Shown: one piece after another, positions 1-5,602 of the stretch
How the letters are laid out: each line of letters begins with the position of its first letter
How positions within the stretch are numbered: position 1 is the stretch's first letter
Source of the DNA: Candidatus Zixiibacteriota bacterium
GTDB taxonomy: Bacteria; Zixibacteria; MSB-5A5; UBA10806
NCBI GenBank assembly: GCA_003520965.1
Contig: DOTU01000019.1
Location: 1-5,602, forward strand
Direction of reading: 5' to 3'
Length of the DNA stretch: 5,602 bases
Notes under the pieces: generated by a model
The model's input: the letters and a program-made list of their open reading frames with translations, nothing else
Databases searched by the model: none
Told to the model about the DNA's origin: nothing
Position numbers and translations under genes: made by a program

Positions 1-3000
1 AAACCGGTCTCCCATTCATATCTTTTCCGTCCCAGACAAGCGAAATCACTCCCGCTTCCTCATATCCGTAATAAAGGTCCCTTATCCTTTGCCCCATGAT
101 ATTGTAGATTCTCACCGAAACCTCTTGGGAGGATATGAGATTGAAGCTTATCATGGTCGTGGGATTGAAAGGATTGGGATAGGCCCTTGCAAGAAAAAGA
201 TCTTCAGGTAGATTGGCTGTTTGCCAGGATGGAGGAGCGATCCGTGGGAGAGGATCATTTGATAGGTAGGGATTGTACGTGACATTATGAAATAGCCAAC
301 TGCTTAGCGGATTCCAGTAGTTGTATAGGGCGTTAATGCTAAAATTGTTATTCGCGTTATATACATGATATGTATTCTGCCCCGGATTGTTTAGAATAAA
401 TGAGTTGTTTCCATGATCATTAAAACTCCCCAAATCAGGAGAGCAACCTTGAGCGATATGTATACCTTTGTAAATGTTATCAATGAATTTGGTCCTCCTT
501 ATTTTGGGGTCGCTTGTTGAAGCCAGCCAGATACCATAATCATTGCCCTGAATGACGTTCTTCTTTTCATCTGCATCGGGATCACCTAAAATGGAAACCG
601 AGGAGTTGTTGCAGTAGATGCCGTATATGCTGCTGTACATGCTGCCTTCATATACCGACGTATAGGAGACGAGACCATGCGAAGTCACGTTTTCCAGATA
701 AATGCCGCCCTGGCCAAAACCGGCTATATAATCCCCCAGAATCTGGACATTGGATCCGTAAATGCCGCCTCTGACATAGATGCCATAGTATGAAGTAACT
801 GATGAAGAGGGAGCGAAAATTCGACAGTAGGAGATGGTGGGGCCATCATCTCCTTCGTAAAGAATCCCATACTTATTATCAAAGAGTGTATCGGTGCTGG
901 CCGTAAACTCCCCGCCGCTACAGTAGATGCCGTAGTTACCGCAGTCTTCTATTCGGGAATTACTGATAGTTGCGCTGGTAGGATAAGTTGACATGTAAAT
1001 TCCGGCGCTATTCATTTTTTCAAAATGACAATGATTCACCGAGAGAGTTGCATGCGCACCAATATAAACGCCATAATCACTGCAATTACTGATGCTGCTA
1101 TTTCCAATATCTATTTCCGAAGTTGAGCCCGTAGTGATATTGATTCCATTGGCAGCATATTCAATATTGCAATGGTTGAGGGATATATCAGCATTTGTTG
1201 ATCCAACTTTTCCAAGGCCCTCCCAATCGCCAGCTGTCTTGTCTGTGGGTCTGCAGGAAGTGAAAACCACAGGATCTTCGGCTGTCCCCTCCACATCAAT
1301 GGGACTATTAGTAGCATAAAGCATCGGCTTATTAGCATCGGGGCTACCCGAATGAGTTAGATTAAGGCCATAGGTAAAGTAAACCGTACAGGGACCAATT
1401 ATCGTGAGAGGATTGTTTGGTACTTCAGTGAATGCATCGCCATTTATGATAATTGTGCCGGGTCCCCAAGTATAGTCAGTAAATGATTGGCCACATTGGA
1501 ATATTTCTTTGATATAAAAAACGCCCTTATCCGTCCCAACTACATAACCTTTACCATTACGACAAGCTGCCAGCTTATTGATGTGACAATCTGAAGGGAT
1601 ATCTCCCAATGGAAGTCCAATCCAGCTTCTTCCCGAATCGCCGCTGGCCCAAATGTGCGGCTCTTCCTCCGAAGGGGCCGTTGCAGCCAAAACACCAAAA
1701 GAGTTATTGGGATCGACTATTATAGAACCCAAATTAGGAGTGCCAATGCCGTAAGTTTTGTGATTCCAAGTAATATCCCCTGGATCGTACGGTCCATTTG
1801 GATCTTCTGGATCATCTGGTGGTTTGCACAAATTAGCTTTATAGACACCATAATTTGTGGCGGCATAAAGACCTTGCCTTTGATCTTGTCCGGCGTTCCC
1901 CCCACCTGCACATTTTGCTAATTGATTGACCGCAGTGCCACCAAGATCTTCTTCAATAGGGGTCCAATCAACGCCGTAATTTTCTGTCATGGCAACTCTT
2001 ATCCCCACCTCGGCACCTAATGAACCTGCCAAATAGGCGTATCCTTCTCTACTGGGTAATGGGTCGGAGAAAACGTCGTTAAGAGATGTATTTTCAAATC
2101 CGTCGCTCTCCAGCCAACTCCCGCCGTTATCAGAGGAATACCATGCCTTTGTATCAAATCCAGCGGCATAGGCGTAATACCCCTCAAACGTGGTAAGGTC
2201 AAAGTCCACAGCATTTATCACCGGAGTAACATCGTTTTCAAAAGTCGCTTTTTCCCAATTCAATCCTCCGTCTTCAGTATACATGATCGTTCCGCTTCCG
2301 TGTTCATCTTTGGATGAGGCCAATATATATAAATCCTCGCCTATTTGTTTTGTGGCAATATCCGTACCTATTTGGTCCGTCTGACCGTCTTCAAAGGCCT
2401 TGCCCACAGTGCTCCAATATTTGGTAAGATTCTCCCCCTTTATAAGTCCATTATCAGTAACCGTGAACAGTTGCATCGACTCGAGTTGATCCCCGACAAG
2501 GCTCAATCCCACAACGTTTGATTTATAGGTCCCATCGACGCATTCTGTTACCTCCAAGTCCCCAATAAGCTGATCAGTCTCGAGGCTTCTCACCTCAGTT
2601 ATCTGGTATACGCTATAAGGCGTGGTGCAAAGTGCGGTCACTGTGATAATGTTCGCAGAGGTCTCCCAGGTGTAATCTACCCCGGTAATCTGCTGATCAT
2701 ATTGCATGGGGTAGAATCCATCGACAGTCTGAATCTCCTTGATATCGTATTTCTCAAGAGCTGAAAGGCCGCTTTCATTGTATTTGAAATGGATAAGATA
2801 AAGTCCATCGGATGTAGCAGCATAACAAGAAATATATTGGGTATTATTAAGATCTTCATTACATCGAATAGCCGCTAAATCATAAACTTCATGGTCGAAT
2901 GAGCTGTTATCGGGGGTAATTTCAATTGGGCTGCGGAAATGATCCCCTTCTGGTGAATACCAGAGCTTATGGCTAACCGGGGGGGTTGCGCTGTAGGTGA

Positions 3001-3793
3001 CTTCGGCCAGCTGCTGGTCTCCGATTTCCCGGCAGTTTACATCCTCAATAGCCAAAACTTCGTGATCCTCAAATGCCTGCTGCGTCCAATTATCATGGTA
3101 GTTACTTTCACCGGTATGATAATATATTCCATCAGAAGTACCTGCAAAAAGCCTTCCATCATGGTTGCACTCGATATCATAAACATCCTTGCCGAACATA
3201 GGATCGGGATTTCCTCCATTGGAAGGGCCCCCCAATCGGTCCCAGGTGGGATTACCACCAGAATAATGATAAATATAGGCCGTTGGCACATTGCCATTAT
3301 GCGCCGTGCCAACAAAAGCTGTTCGCTCGGGGTTGGCTGTGGTGAATTTTACTTCAACCGTATTAAAATGATTGTTGGAGAAATAATCGCCAAAACCCAA
3401 AGATGTCCATGATTCTCCGCCATTTACAGTTTTATAAGCATCGCCTCCATAAGCGGTACAGAATGCAAAATCGCCATGGTGATCAGAATTATAGGAGATA
3501 ATCTTGTTGGCTCCGGGTAATGGATCATAGTCATTCCAGCCATTCCATTTTTCGAATGTATGATCCCAGTAAAAAGGCCTGATATCGTTTCCATTACCGC
3601 CAATTAAATAGCGATACCAAGGAACAGTATTATCGTAATTGTGGGTTCCGCATGCCACATCCGCCCCGCTTACCCAATAAGGCCCATTAAGATTTGTCCA
3701 TTCATGGGTTAATTCCTGTTCACAAAACGCTATTGAATAAGCTGCTATAATGCAAGCTATTACTGCTGCCATCAATATTTTATATTTACTCAT
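1..3793 (-). CDS. Large secreted propeller/beta-helix protein with T9SS type A sorting domain, 3' end cut by window edge
   Basis: I translated this frame codon by codon from ATG at 3793 to the left edge: 1264 codons with no stop. Residues 1-24 look like a Sec signal peptide. Residues ~25-775 are propeller-like, with Asp boxes at 122-129 (TVNGGESW), 506-513 (TEDGGLNW), 553-560 (SSDNGGSW), 603-610 (TENYGVDW) and 717-724 (SGDSGRSW), plus blade strands such as LFAGTSDGIYY (215-224 area). Residues ~776-1178 form a right-handed beta-helix; 1198-1264 are a sorting domain starting near YPNPFNP (1205-1211) and reaching WDGKDMNGRPV at the edge. Compared with the neighbouring gene, about 24 residues are missing, so the full length would be near 1290. 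It starts 27 bases after the upstream gene's stop, suggesting one operon. Predicted role is an extracellular or surface-anchored binding protein; ligand and activity are unknown. The coding call and architecture are firm, the function is not. Confidence 0.93.
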   Translation of the reverse strand, partial: MSKYKILMAAVIACIIAAYSIAFCEQELTHEWTNLNGPYWVSGADVACGTHNYDNTVPWYRYLIGGNGNDIRPFYWDHTFEKWNGWNDYDPLPGANKIISYNSDHHGDFAFCTAYGGDAYKTVNGGESWTSLGFGDYFSNNHFNTVEVKFTTANPERTAFVGTAHNGNVPTAYIYHYSGGNPTWDRLGGPSNGGNPDPMFGKDVYDIECNHDGRLFAGTSDGIYYHTGESNYHDNWTQQAFEDHEVLAIEDVNCREIGDQQLAEVTYSATPPVSHKLWYSPEGDHFRSPIEITPDNSSFDHEVYDLAAIRCNEDLNNTQYISCYAATSDGLYLIHFKYNESGLSALEKYDIKEIQTVDGFYPMQYDQQITGVDYTWETSANIITVTALCTTPYSVYQITEVRSLETDQLIGDLEVTECVDGTYKSNVVGLSLVGDQLESMQLFTVTDNGLIKGENLTKYWSTVGKAFEDGQTDQIGTDIATKQIGEDLYILASSKDEHGSGTIMYTEDGGLNWEKATFENDVTPVINAVDFDLTTFEGYYAYAAGFDTKAWYSSDNGGSWLESDGFENTSLNDVFSDPLPSREGYAYLAGSLGAEVGIRVAMTENYGVDWTPIEEDLGGTAVNQLAKCAGGGNAGQDQRQGLYAATNYGVYKANLCKPPDDPEDPNGPYDPGDITWNHKTYGIGTPNLGSIIVDPNNSFGVLAATAPSEEEPHIWASGDSGRSWIGLPLGDIPSDCHINKLAACRNGKGYVVGTDKGVFYIKEIFQCGQSFTDYTWGPGTIIINGDAFTEVPNNPLTIIGPCTVYFTYGLNLTHSGSPDANKPMLYATNSPIDVEGTAEDPVVFTSCRPTDKTAGDWEGLGKVGSTNADISLNHCNIEYAANGINITTGSTSEIDIGNSSISNCSDYGVYIGAHATLSVNHCHFEKMNSAGIYMSTYPTSATISNSRIEDCGNYGIYCSGGEFTASTDTLFDNKYGILYEGDDGPTISYCRIFAPSSSVTSYYGIYVRGGIYGSNVQILGDYIAGFGQGGIYLENVTSHGLVSYTSVYEGSMYSSIYGIYCNNSSVSILGDPDADEKKNVIQGNDYGIWLASTSDPKIRRTKFIDNIYKGIHIAQGCSPDLGSFNDHGNNSFILNNPGQNTYHVYNANNNFSINALYNYWNPLSSWLFHNVTYNPYLSNDPLPRIAPPSWQTANLPEDLFLARAYPNPFNPTTMISFNLISSQEVSVRIYNIMGQRIRDLYYGYEEAGVISLVWDGKDMNGRPV
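2..202 (-). other. T9SS type A / FlgD-like C-terminal sorting domain of the large protein, incomplete
   Basis: Residues 1198-1264 read DLFLARA, then YPNPFNP, a beta-strand pair, VSVRIYNIMGQRIRDL, and a final WDGKDMNGRPV at the edge. This matches the family pattern YPNPFNPxT...(V/I)xIYNxxGQ...WDGxDxxGxxV. In that family the domain directs passage through the outer membrane and is usually removed or used for anchoring. The last strands, normally SG.Y...L and a short basic tail, lie beyond the window. Confidence 0.9.
260..1468 (-). other. Right-handed beta-helix domain of the large protein (residues ~776-1178)
   Basis: The domain has the usual entry signature of secreted beta-helices: VEGTAEDPVVFTS (834-846) followed by AGDWEGL (854-860). 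A ladder of G-[IV]-aromatic rungs follows, with the glycine at 883, 908, 931, 955, 976, 1004, 1030, 1058, 1087 and 1110, a period of 21-29 residues. It ends with the common closing motif NALYNYWNP (1154-1162) and VTYNPYLS (1171-1178). Such folds occur in pectate-lyase-like enzymes, NosD-type proteins and many surface adhesins. I see no clear catalytic cluster. The fold is well supported; any activity is unknown. Confidence 0.85.
3722..3793 (-). other. Sec signal peptide of the large protein (residues 1-24)
   Basis: The N-terminus is MSKYK followed by a hydrophobic stretch (ILMAAVIACIIAAYSIAF) and then Cys24 before EQE. Cleavage after Cys24 fits the small-residue -3/-1 pattern (Ala22, Cys24). 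The mature protein would start EQELTHEW. The ATG at 3793 is favoured because the signal peptide begins right there and a ribosome binding site lies 8 bases upstream. Confidence 0.82.
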
Positions 3794-3801
3794 ACAACCG
3801 A

Positions 3802-3807
3802 CCTTCT
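3802..3807 (-). promoter_or_regulatory. Ribosome binding site of the large gene
   Basis: The minus strand reads AGAAGG, 8 bases before the ATG at 3793. It lies inside the 27-base gap after the upstream stop codon, leaving no room for a terminator or a separate promoter, which supports co-transcription with the upstream gene. Confidence 0.7.
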
Positions 3808-3820
3808 TTCATCCTAGCCA

Positions 3821-5311
3821 TCACTTAAGGTAGACAAGTTTAAATGTTTTGGATGTCCCATCAGAAAGAAATCTCATGAGGTATGTCCCAGATGTCACTC
3901 TCTTCCCACTATTATTCTTACCGTCCCAGACCACTATGCCATCTTCTGCAGCTTCCACGTTAAAGCCCCTTAATAGCTGTCCGGAAATACTGTATATTTT
4001 TATTTCACCTCCCTTCTTCGATGAATAGATAATATTTACTGATGAATTAAAAGGATTGGGATACGCTGAAAGGCTCATCTTATCTGGCATATTATCATTA
4101 TTATTGTCTTGAACTGCATCTTGTTCAAAATCGTATCGGGAGAAGTAAACCCCGGCTGAATCAGGTAGCTGCATATCATACCAAATTAGATATATTTTAC
4201 CATTGACACAAGCGATTGAGGTGTTGCGAGAATATCCGGTATCGCCATCAACCCAGAAAGGCTCATCCCAGCTTTGTCCACCATTGGTTGATTTTATGCA
4301 GTAAATGCTACCGTATCCATTATCTAGGTTCTGATCTTCCCAAGCGACAGCTAAAGTATCCCCCATGGAGGCAATATCGGAACCCCAAGCAAAATGGTCG
4401 AAAGTTACTTGCTCTATAGAGGACCAGCTTTGGCCGGAATCAGGACTTTGCCGAAGGAGTATATCTCCCATATCAATATAGGGGGAATATTTATAATCCA
4501 TCCATGTGCAGATAATAGAAACCGCAGTAGCGGTAATTGAGGGTAGCTGTGAATGAAACTGGTCACTGTCACTTAATATGAAATCTTCTGACCAGCTAAT
4601 TCCACCATTGGAGCTTTTATTACATCGAATCTCGTATGTTTGAGAAGTGCTAAGGTTTCCATCCCATATAAAATAAAAGTTTGTATTGTAATTTGCCATA
4701 TCCGGTATTCCATTATGAAATTGATAAACCATGGGTTGTGGGACAGACCAGCTTTGGCCAAAGTTAGTGCTCCTAATATCGCTATAATAAGCGGAATCAT
4801 TAATTGCTGTGCATTCTGCTATAATATTCACAAGGGAGTTATAATTAGAGACTGCAAATTGAAACGGCCAATCAATATTGGGAGAAAGAACGTATCTGGG
4901 AACTGACCAGCTTGTCCCATCATTGGTGGAAGTTGCATAGCCGATATTATAAGGGTATACCTGATTTCTAATATATGCCAGCCAAAGGGCTATAAGTTTG
5001 ATGCCCCATCTAATTATATGAGGATTTAATGGCGAACCCGTATTTAACGTATCCATGAGCACCTTTCGCTGGCTCCAGGTCTGACCTGCATCGGTGCTTC
5101 TTCGATAGCATATTCTTGCGGGAACAATCTCATTAATATAAACCATATGAAGCGTATCCCCCTGGGCAATGATTTGGGGGTAGTAGCCTGCGGCAACCTC
5201 GGAGATTCTCCGGGGCGTGCTCCAGCCGGCGTGGGCGGAATTTACACAAATAAATATAGGAAGTAATAGAAGCAGAGTAATTTGGTGGCTTTTGAAATTG
5301 AAATACAGCAT
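3821..5311 (-). CDS. Secreted six-bladed Asp-box (BNR/sialidase-fold) propeller protein with T9SS type A sorting domain
   Basis: Complete gene, 496 residues from the ATG at 5311 to TGA at 3823-3821. A signal peptide (1-28) ends NSAHA before GWS. Six Asp boxes follow at 72-79 (STDAGQTW), 128-135 (STNDGTSW), 181-188 (STNFGQSW), 233-240 (SSNGGISW), 289-296 (SPDSGQSW) and 341-348 (STNGGQSW). Each is separated by strands of the type P.I....(D/N).L.(V/I).W, predicting six blades. DNNNDNMPD (402-410) is an acidic linker that may bind calcium. The sorting domain runs from YPNPFN (417-422) through WDGKNNSGKRV (462-472) to KTFKLVYLK at the C-terminus. The fold is that of sialidases, but no FRIP motif is visible near the N-terminus, so I do not call a sialidase. 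It is probably an exported binding protein or a glycosidase-like protein of unknown substrate. An alternative in-frame ATG at 5389 would add 26 residues; 5311 is preferred because it places the signal peptide at the N-terminus. Confidence 0.93.
   Translation of the reverse strand: MLYFNFKSHQITLLLLLPIFICVNSAHAGWSTPRRISEVAAGYYPQIIAQGDTLHMVYINEIVPARICYRRSTDAGQTWSQRKVLMDTLNTGSPLNPHIIRWGIKLIALWLAYIRNQVYPYNIGYATSTNDGTSWSVPRYVLSPNIDWPFQFAVSNYNSLVNIIAECTAINDSAYYSDIRSTNFGQSWSVPQPMVYQFHNGIPDMANYNTNFYFIWDGNLSTSQTYEIRCNKSSNGGISWSEDFILSDSDQFHSQLPSITATAVSIICTWMDYKYSPYIDMGDILLRQSPDSGQSWSSIEQVTFDHFAWGSDIASMGDTLAVAWEDQNLDNGYGSIYCIKSTNGGQSWDEPFWVDGDTGYSRNTSIACVNGKIYLIWYDMQLPDSAGVYFSRYDFEQDAVQDNNNDNMPDKMSLSAYPNPFNSSVNIIYSSKKGGEIKIYSISGQLLRGFNVEAAEDGIVVWDGKNNSGKRVTSGTYLMRFLSDGTSKTFKLVYLK
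3824..4081 (-). other. Complete T9SS type A sorting domain of the propeller protein (residues 411-496)
   Basis: The order of elements is KMSLSAYPNPFNSSVNIIY, then EIKIYSISGQLL, VVWDGKNNSGKRV, TSGTYLMRF and the terminal strand KTFKLVYLK. This is the full pattern of the family and gives the expected length for the truncated copy in the downstream gene. The two domains share the framework but differ in most positions, so they do not look like a recent duplication. Confidence 0.9.
4112..5227 (-). repeat. Six tandem Asp-box propeller blades (protein repeat)
   Basis: The six S-x-(D/N)-x-G-x-(S/T)-W boxes start at residues 72, 128, 181, 233, 289 and 341, so the spacing is 56, 53, 52, 56 and 52. Such regular spacing is what one blade per repeat would give. 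Strands before or between boxes end in W or Y plus an acidic or polar residue (for example TWMDY 269-273, AWEDQ 323-327, IWYDM 376-380). Extra strands at the start (MVYIN) and end (IWYDM) could close the ring. Confidence 0.85.
5228..5311 (-). other. Sec signal peptide of the propeller protein (residues 1-28)
   Basis: The n-region is MLYFNFKSHQ with Lys8 and His9. The hydrophobic core ITLLLLLPIFICV follows, and then NSAHA, an ideal A-x-A signal peptidase I site before Gly29. From the alternative start at 5389 this core would begin about 37 residues in, which is unusually late for a signal peptide. Confidence 0.9.
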
Positions 5312-5316
5312 TACGA

Positions 5317-5322
5317 TCCTCT
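5317..5322 (-). promoter_or_regulatory. Ribosome binding site for the preferred start at 5311
   Basis: The minus strand reads AGAGGA with 5 bases to the ATG at 5311. This is a near-ideal Shine-Dalgarno sequence and supports the start that leaves a clean signal peptide. Confidence 0.65.
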
Positions 5323-5396
5323 TCGCCCCTTCAAAGAAAATCCGGTATCCCAAACCAATTTTATCGGACTTGCTTATTTCTGTCAACATATTTATT

Positions 5397-5401
5397 CTCC
5401 C
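5397..5401 (-). promoter_or_regulatory. Second Shine-Dalgarno sequence, for the alternative start at 5389
   Basis: The minus strand reads GGGAG with 7 bases to an ATG at 5389 that is in frame with the propeller gene. It is about as good as the site at 5317-5322. Used, it would give a 522-residue protein with a 26-residue extension (MLTEISKSDK...) ahead of the signal peptide. Confidence 0.45.
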
Positions 5402-5428
5402 TTTTTATCTTTTTTATGGCAAGGGTAA

Positions 5429-5454
5429 CTGCCAATTTATCTAAAAGCTGCCAA
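5429..5454. repeat. 7-base direct repeat at the predicted transcription start
   Basis: CTGCCAA occurs at 5429-5435 and again at 5448-5454, 19 bases apart, close to two turns of the helix on the same face. It overlaps the predicted start of transcription. Two sites placed like this could bind a repressor, but a short chance repeat is equally possible. Confidence 0.25.
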
Positions 5455-5458
5455 GGGA

Positions 5459-5487
5459 ATGATACTATAAGCCCTATTATGTATCAA
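5459..5487 (-). promoter_or_regulatory. Candidate sigma70-like promoter of the two-gene unit
   Basis: On the minus strand TTGATA (5482-5487) is followed after 17 bases by TATCAT (5459-5464). Each hexamer matches the consensus at five of six positions and the spacing is optimal. Transcription would start near 5452, giving a leader of about 62 bases to the ATG at 5389 or 140 bases to 5311. Bacteroidota proper use a different promoter consensus, so the match means less if the host belongs there. Confidence 0.45.
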
Positions 5488-5527
5488 CCGTCTTCAGGGT
5501 TTTCTTATTCCATTATTTTGGGGGAAG

Positions 5528-5550
5528 TTCATAGCACTGTCATCTATGAA
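5528..5550. repeat. Perfect 7-base inverted repeat with 9-base spacer
   Basis: TTCATAG at 5528-5534 is matched by CTATGAA at 5544-5550. It lies about 40 bases upstream of the candidate -35 box. No T-run follows on either strand, so an operator is more likely than a terminator. It may also be chance in AT-rich DNA. Confidence 0.35.
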
Positions 5551-5602
5551 AGCAAAAACTTACAGTAATTCATATTGCTTATAATTCTTTGGGTATGGGA
5601 CT

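Larger units (their letters stand above)
5390..5602. other. Non-coding upstream region
   Basis: All minus-strand frames entering from the right edge meet a stop within about 20 codons, and no start with a credible reading frame opens on the plus strand. The region holds the candidate promoter, a perfect 7-base inverted repeat and a 7-base direct repeat. The tail of an upstream gene at the very edge (14-18 codons at most) cannot be excluded, but nothing supports one. Confidence 0.6.

Noticed and set aside
1092..2384. Several plus-strand and minus-strand open frames of 60-90 codons within the large gene
   Set aside because: They are shadows of the single 1264-codon minus-strand frame, which shows protein motifs throughout.
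2969..3412. Plus-strand open frame of 147 codons
   Set aside because: It lies wholly antisense to the large gene, whose minus-strand frame gives recognisable propeller repeats. The plus-strand product has no domain features and I see no good ribosome binding site.
3722..3793. Lipoprotein reading of the large protein's signal peptide because of Cys24
   Set aside because: The residues before the cysteine are IAF; Phe at -1 does not fit the lipobox, where Gly, Ala or Ser is expected. Signal peptidase I cleavage is more likely.
3786..3812. Tiny minus-strand frame MKEGRLYE overlapping the start of the large gene
   Set aside because: It has no Shine-Dalgarno sequence at a workable distance and is too short to tell from chance; the leader is just the spacer containing the ribosome binding site.
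3821..5311. Naming the propeller protein a sialidase
   Set aside because: Asp boxes occur in many unrelated propellers and I could not find the FRIP motif or assign the catalytic residues.
5418..5433. Small hairpin GGCA...TGCC as a terminator
   Set aside because: The stem is only 4 bases with an 8-base loop and no T-run follows on either strand.
5560..5602. End of an upstream minus-strand gene at the right edge
   Set aside because: Short open tails of 14-18 codons exist in two frames, which is expected by chance; neither shows a recognisable C-terminus.

Overview
The window looks like chromosomal DNA from a bacterium of the Fibrobacterota-Chlorobiota-Bacteroidota (FCB) superphylum or a related candidate phylum. 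The clue is in the proteins: both genes encode large exported beta-rich proteins ending in a C-terminal domain with YPNPFN near its start and WDGK...G..V near its end. That is the hallmark of type IX secretion system (T9SS) type A sorting domains and the related FlgD-like Ig fold. Base composition is moderately AT-rich by eye. Phylum-level assignment is inference. No tRNA, rRNA, CRISPR array, insertion sequence or phage gene was seen.

Layout: everything coding is on the minus strand, so the window reads right to left. Positions 5390-5602 are an apparently non-coding leader with a plausible sigma70-like promoter (-35 at 5482-5487, -10 at 5459-5464) and small repeats that could be operators. 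Positions 3821-5311 (or up to 5389 with an alternative start) encode a complete secreted protein of 496 residues: signal peptide, six evenly spaced Asp-box (BNR) repeats predicting a six-bladed beta-propeller, a short Asp/Asn-rich linker, and a complete sorting domain. After only 27 bases comes a second, much larger gene that fills the rest of the window, 1-3793. I read it codon by codon. It is one uninterrupted frame of 1264 codons that runs off the left edge. It encodes a signal peptide, a long propeller-like region with five Asp boxes and cysteine-bearing blade repeats, a right-handed beta-helix with about ten rungs, and a sorting domain that lacks only its last ~24 residues.

The two genes are very likely co-transcribed and both products are predicted to cross the inner membrane by Sec and the outer membrane by a T9SS, ending on the cell surface or outside the cell. 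Nothing in the sequence identifies a ligand or enzymatic activity. Asp-box propellers and beta-helices are common in carbohydrate-binding, adhesive and glycan-processing surface proteins, but this remains a guess here. I do not see a demonstrable new system; the most notable features are the propeller plus beta-helix fusion, the aromatic ladder in the helix, and the paired start sites of the upstream gene.
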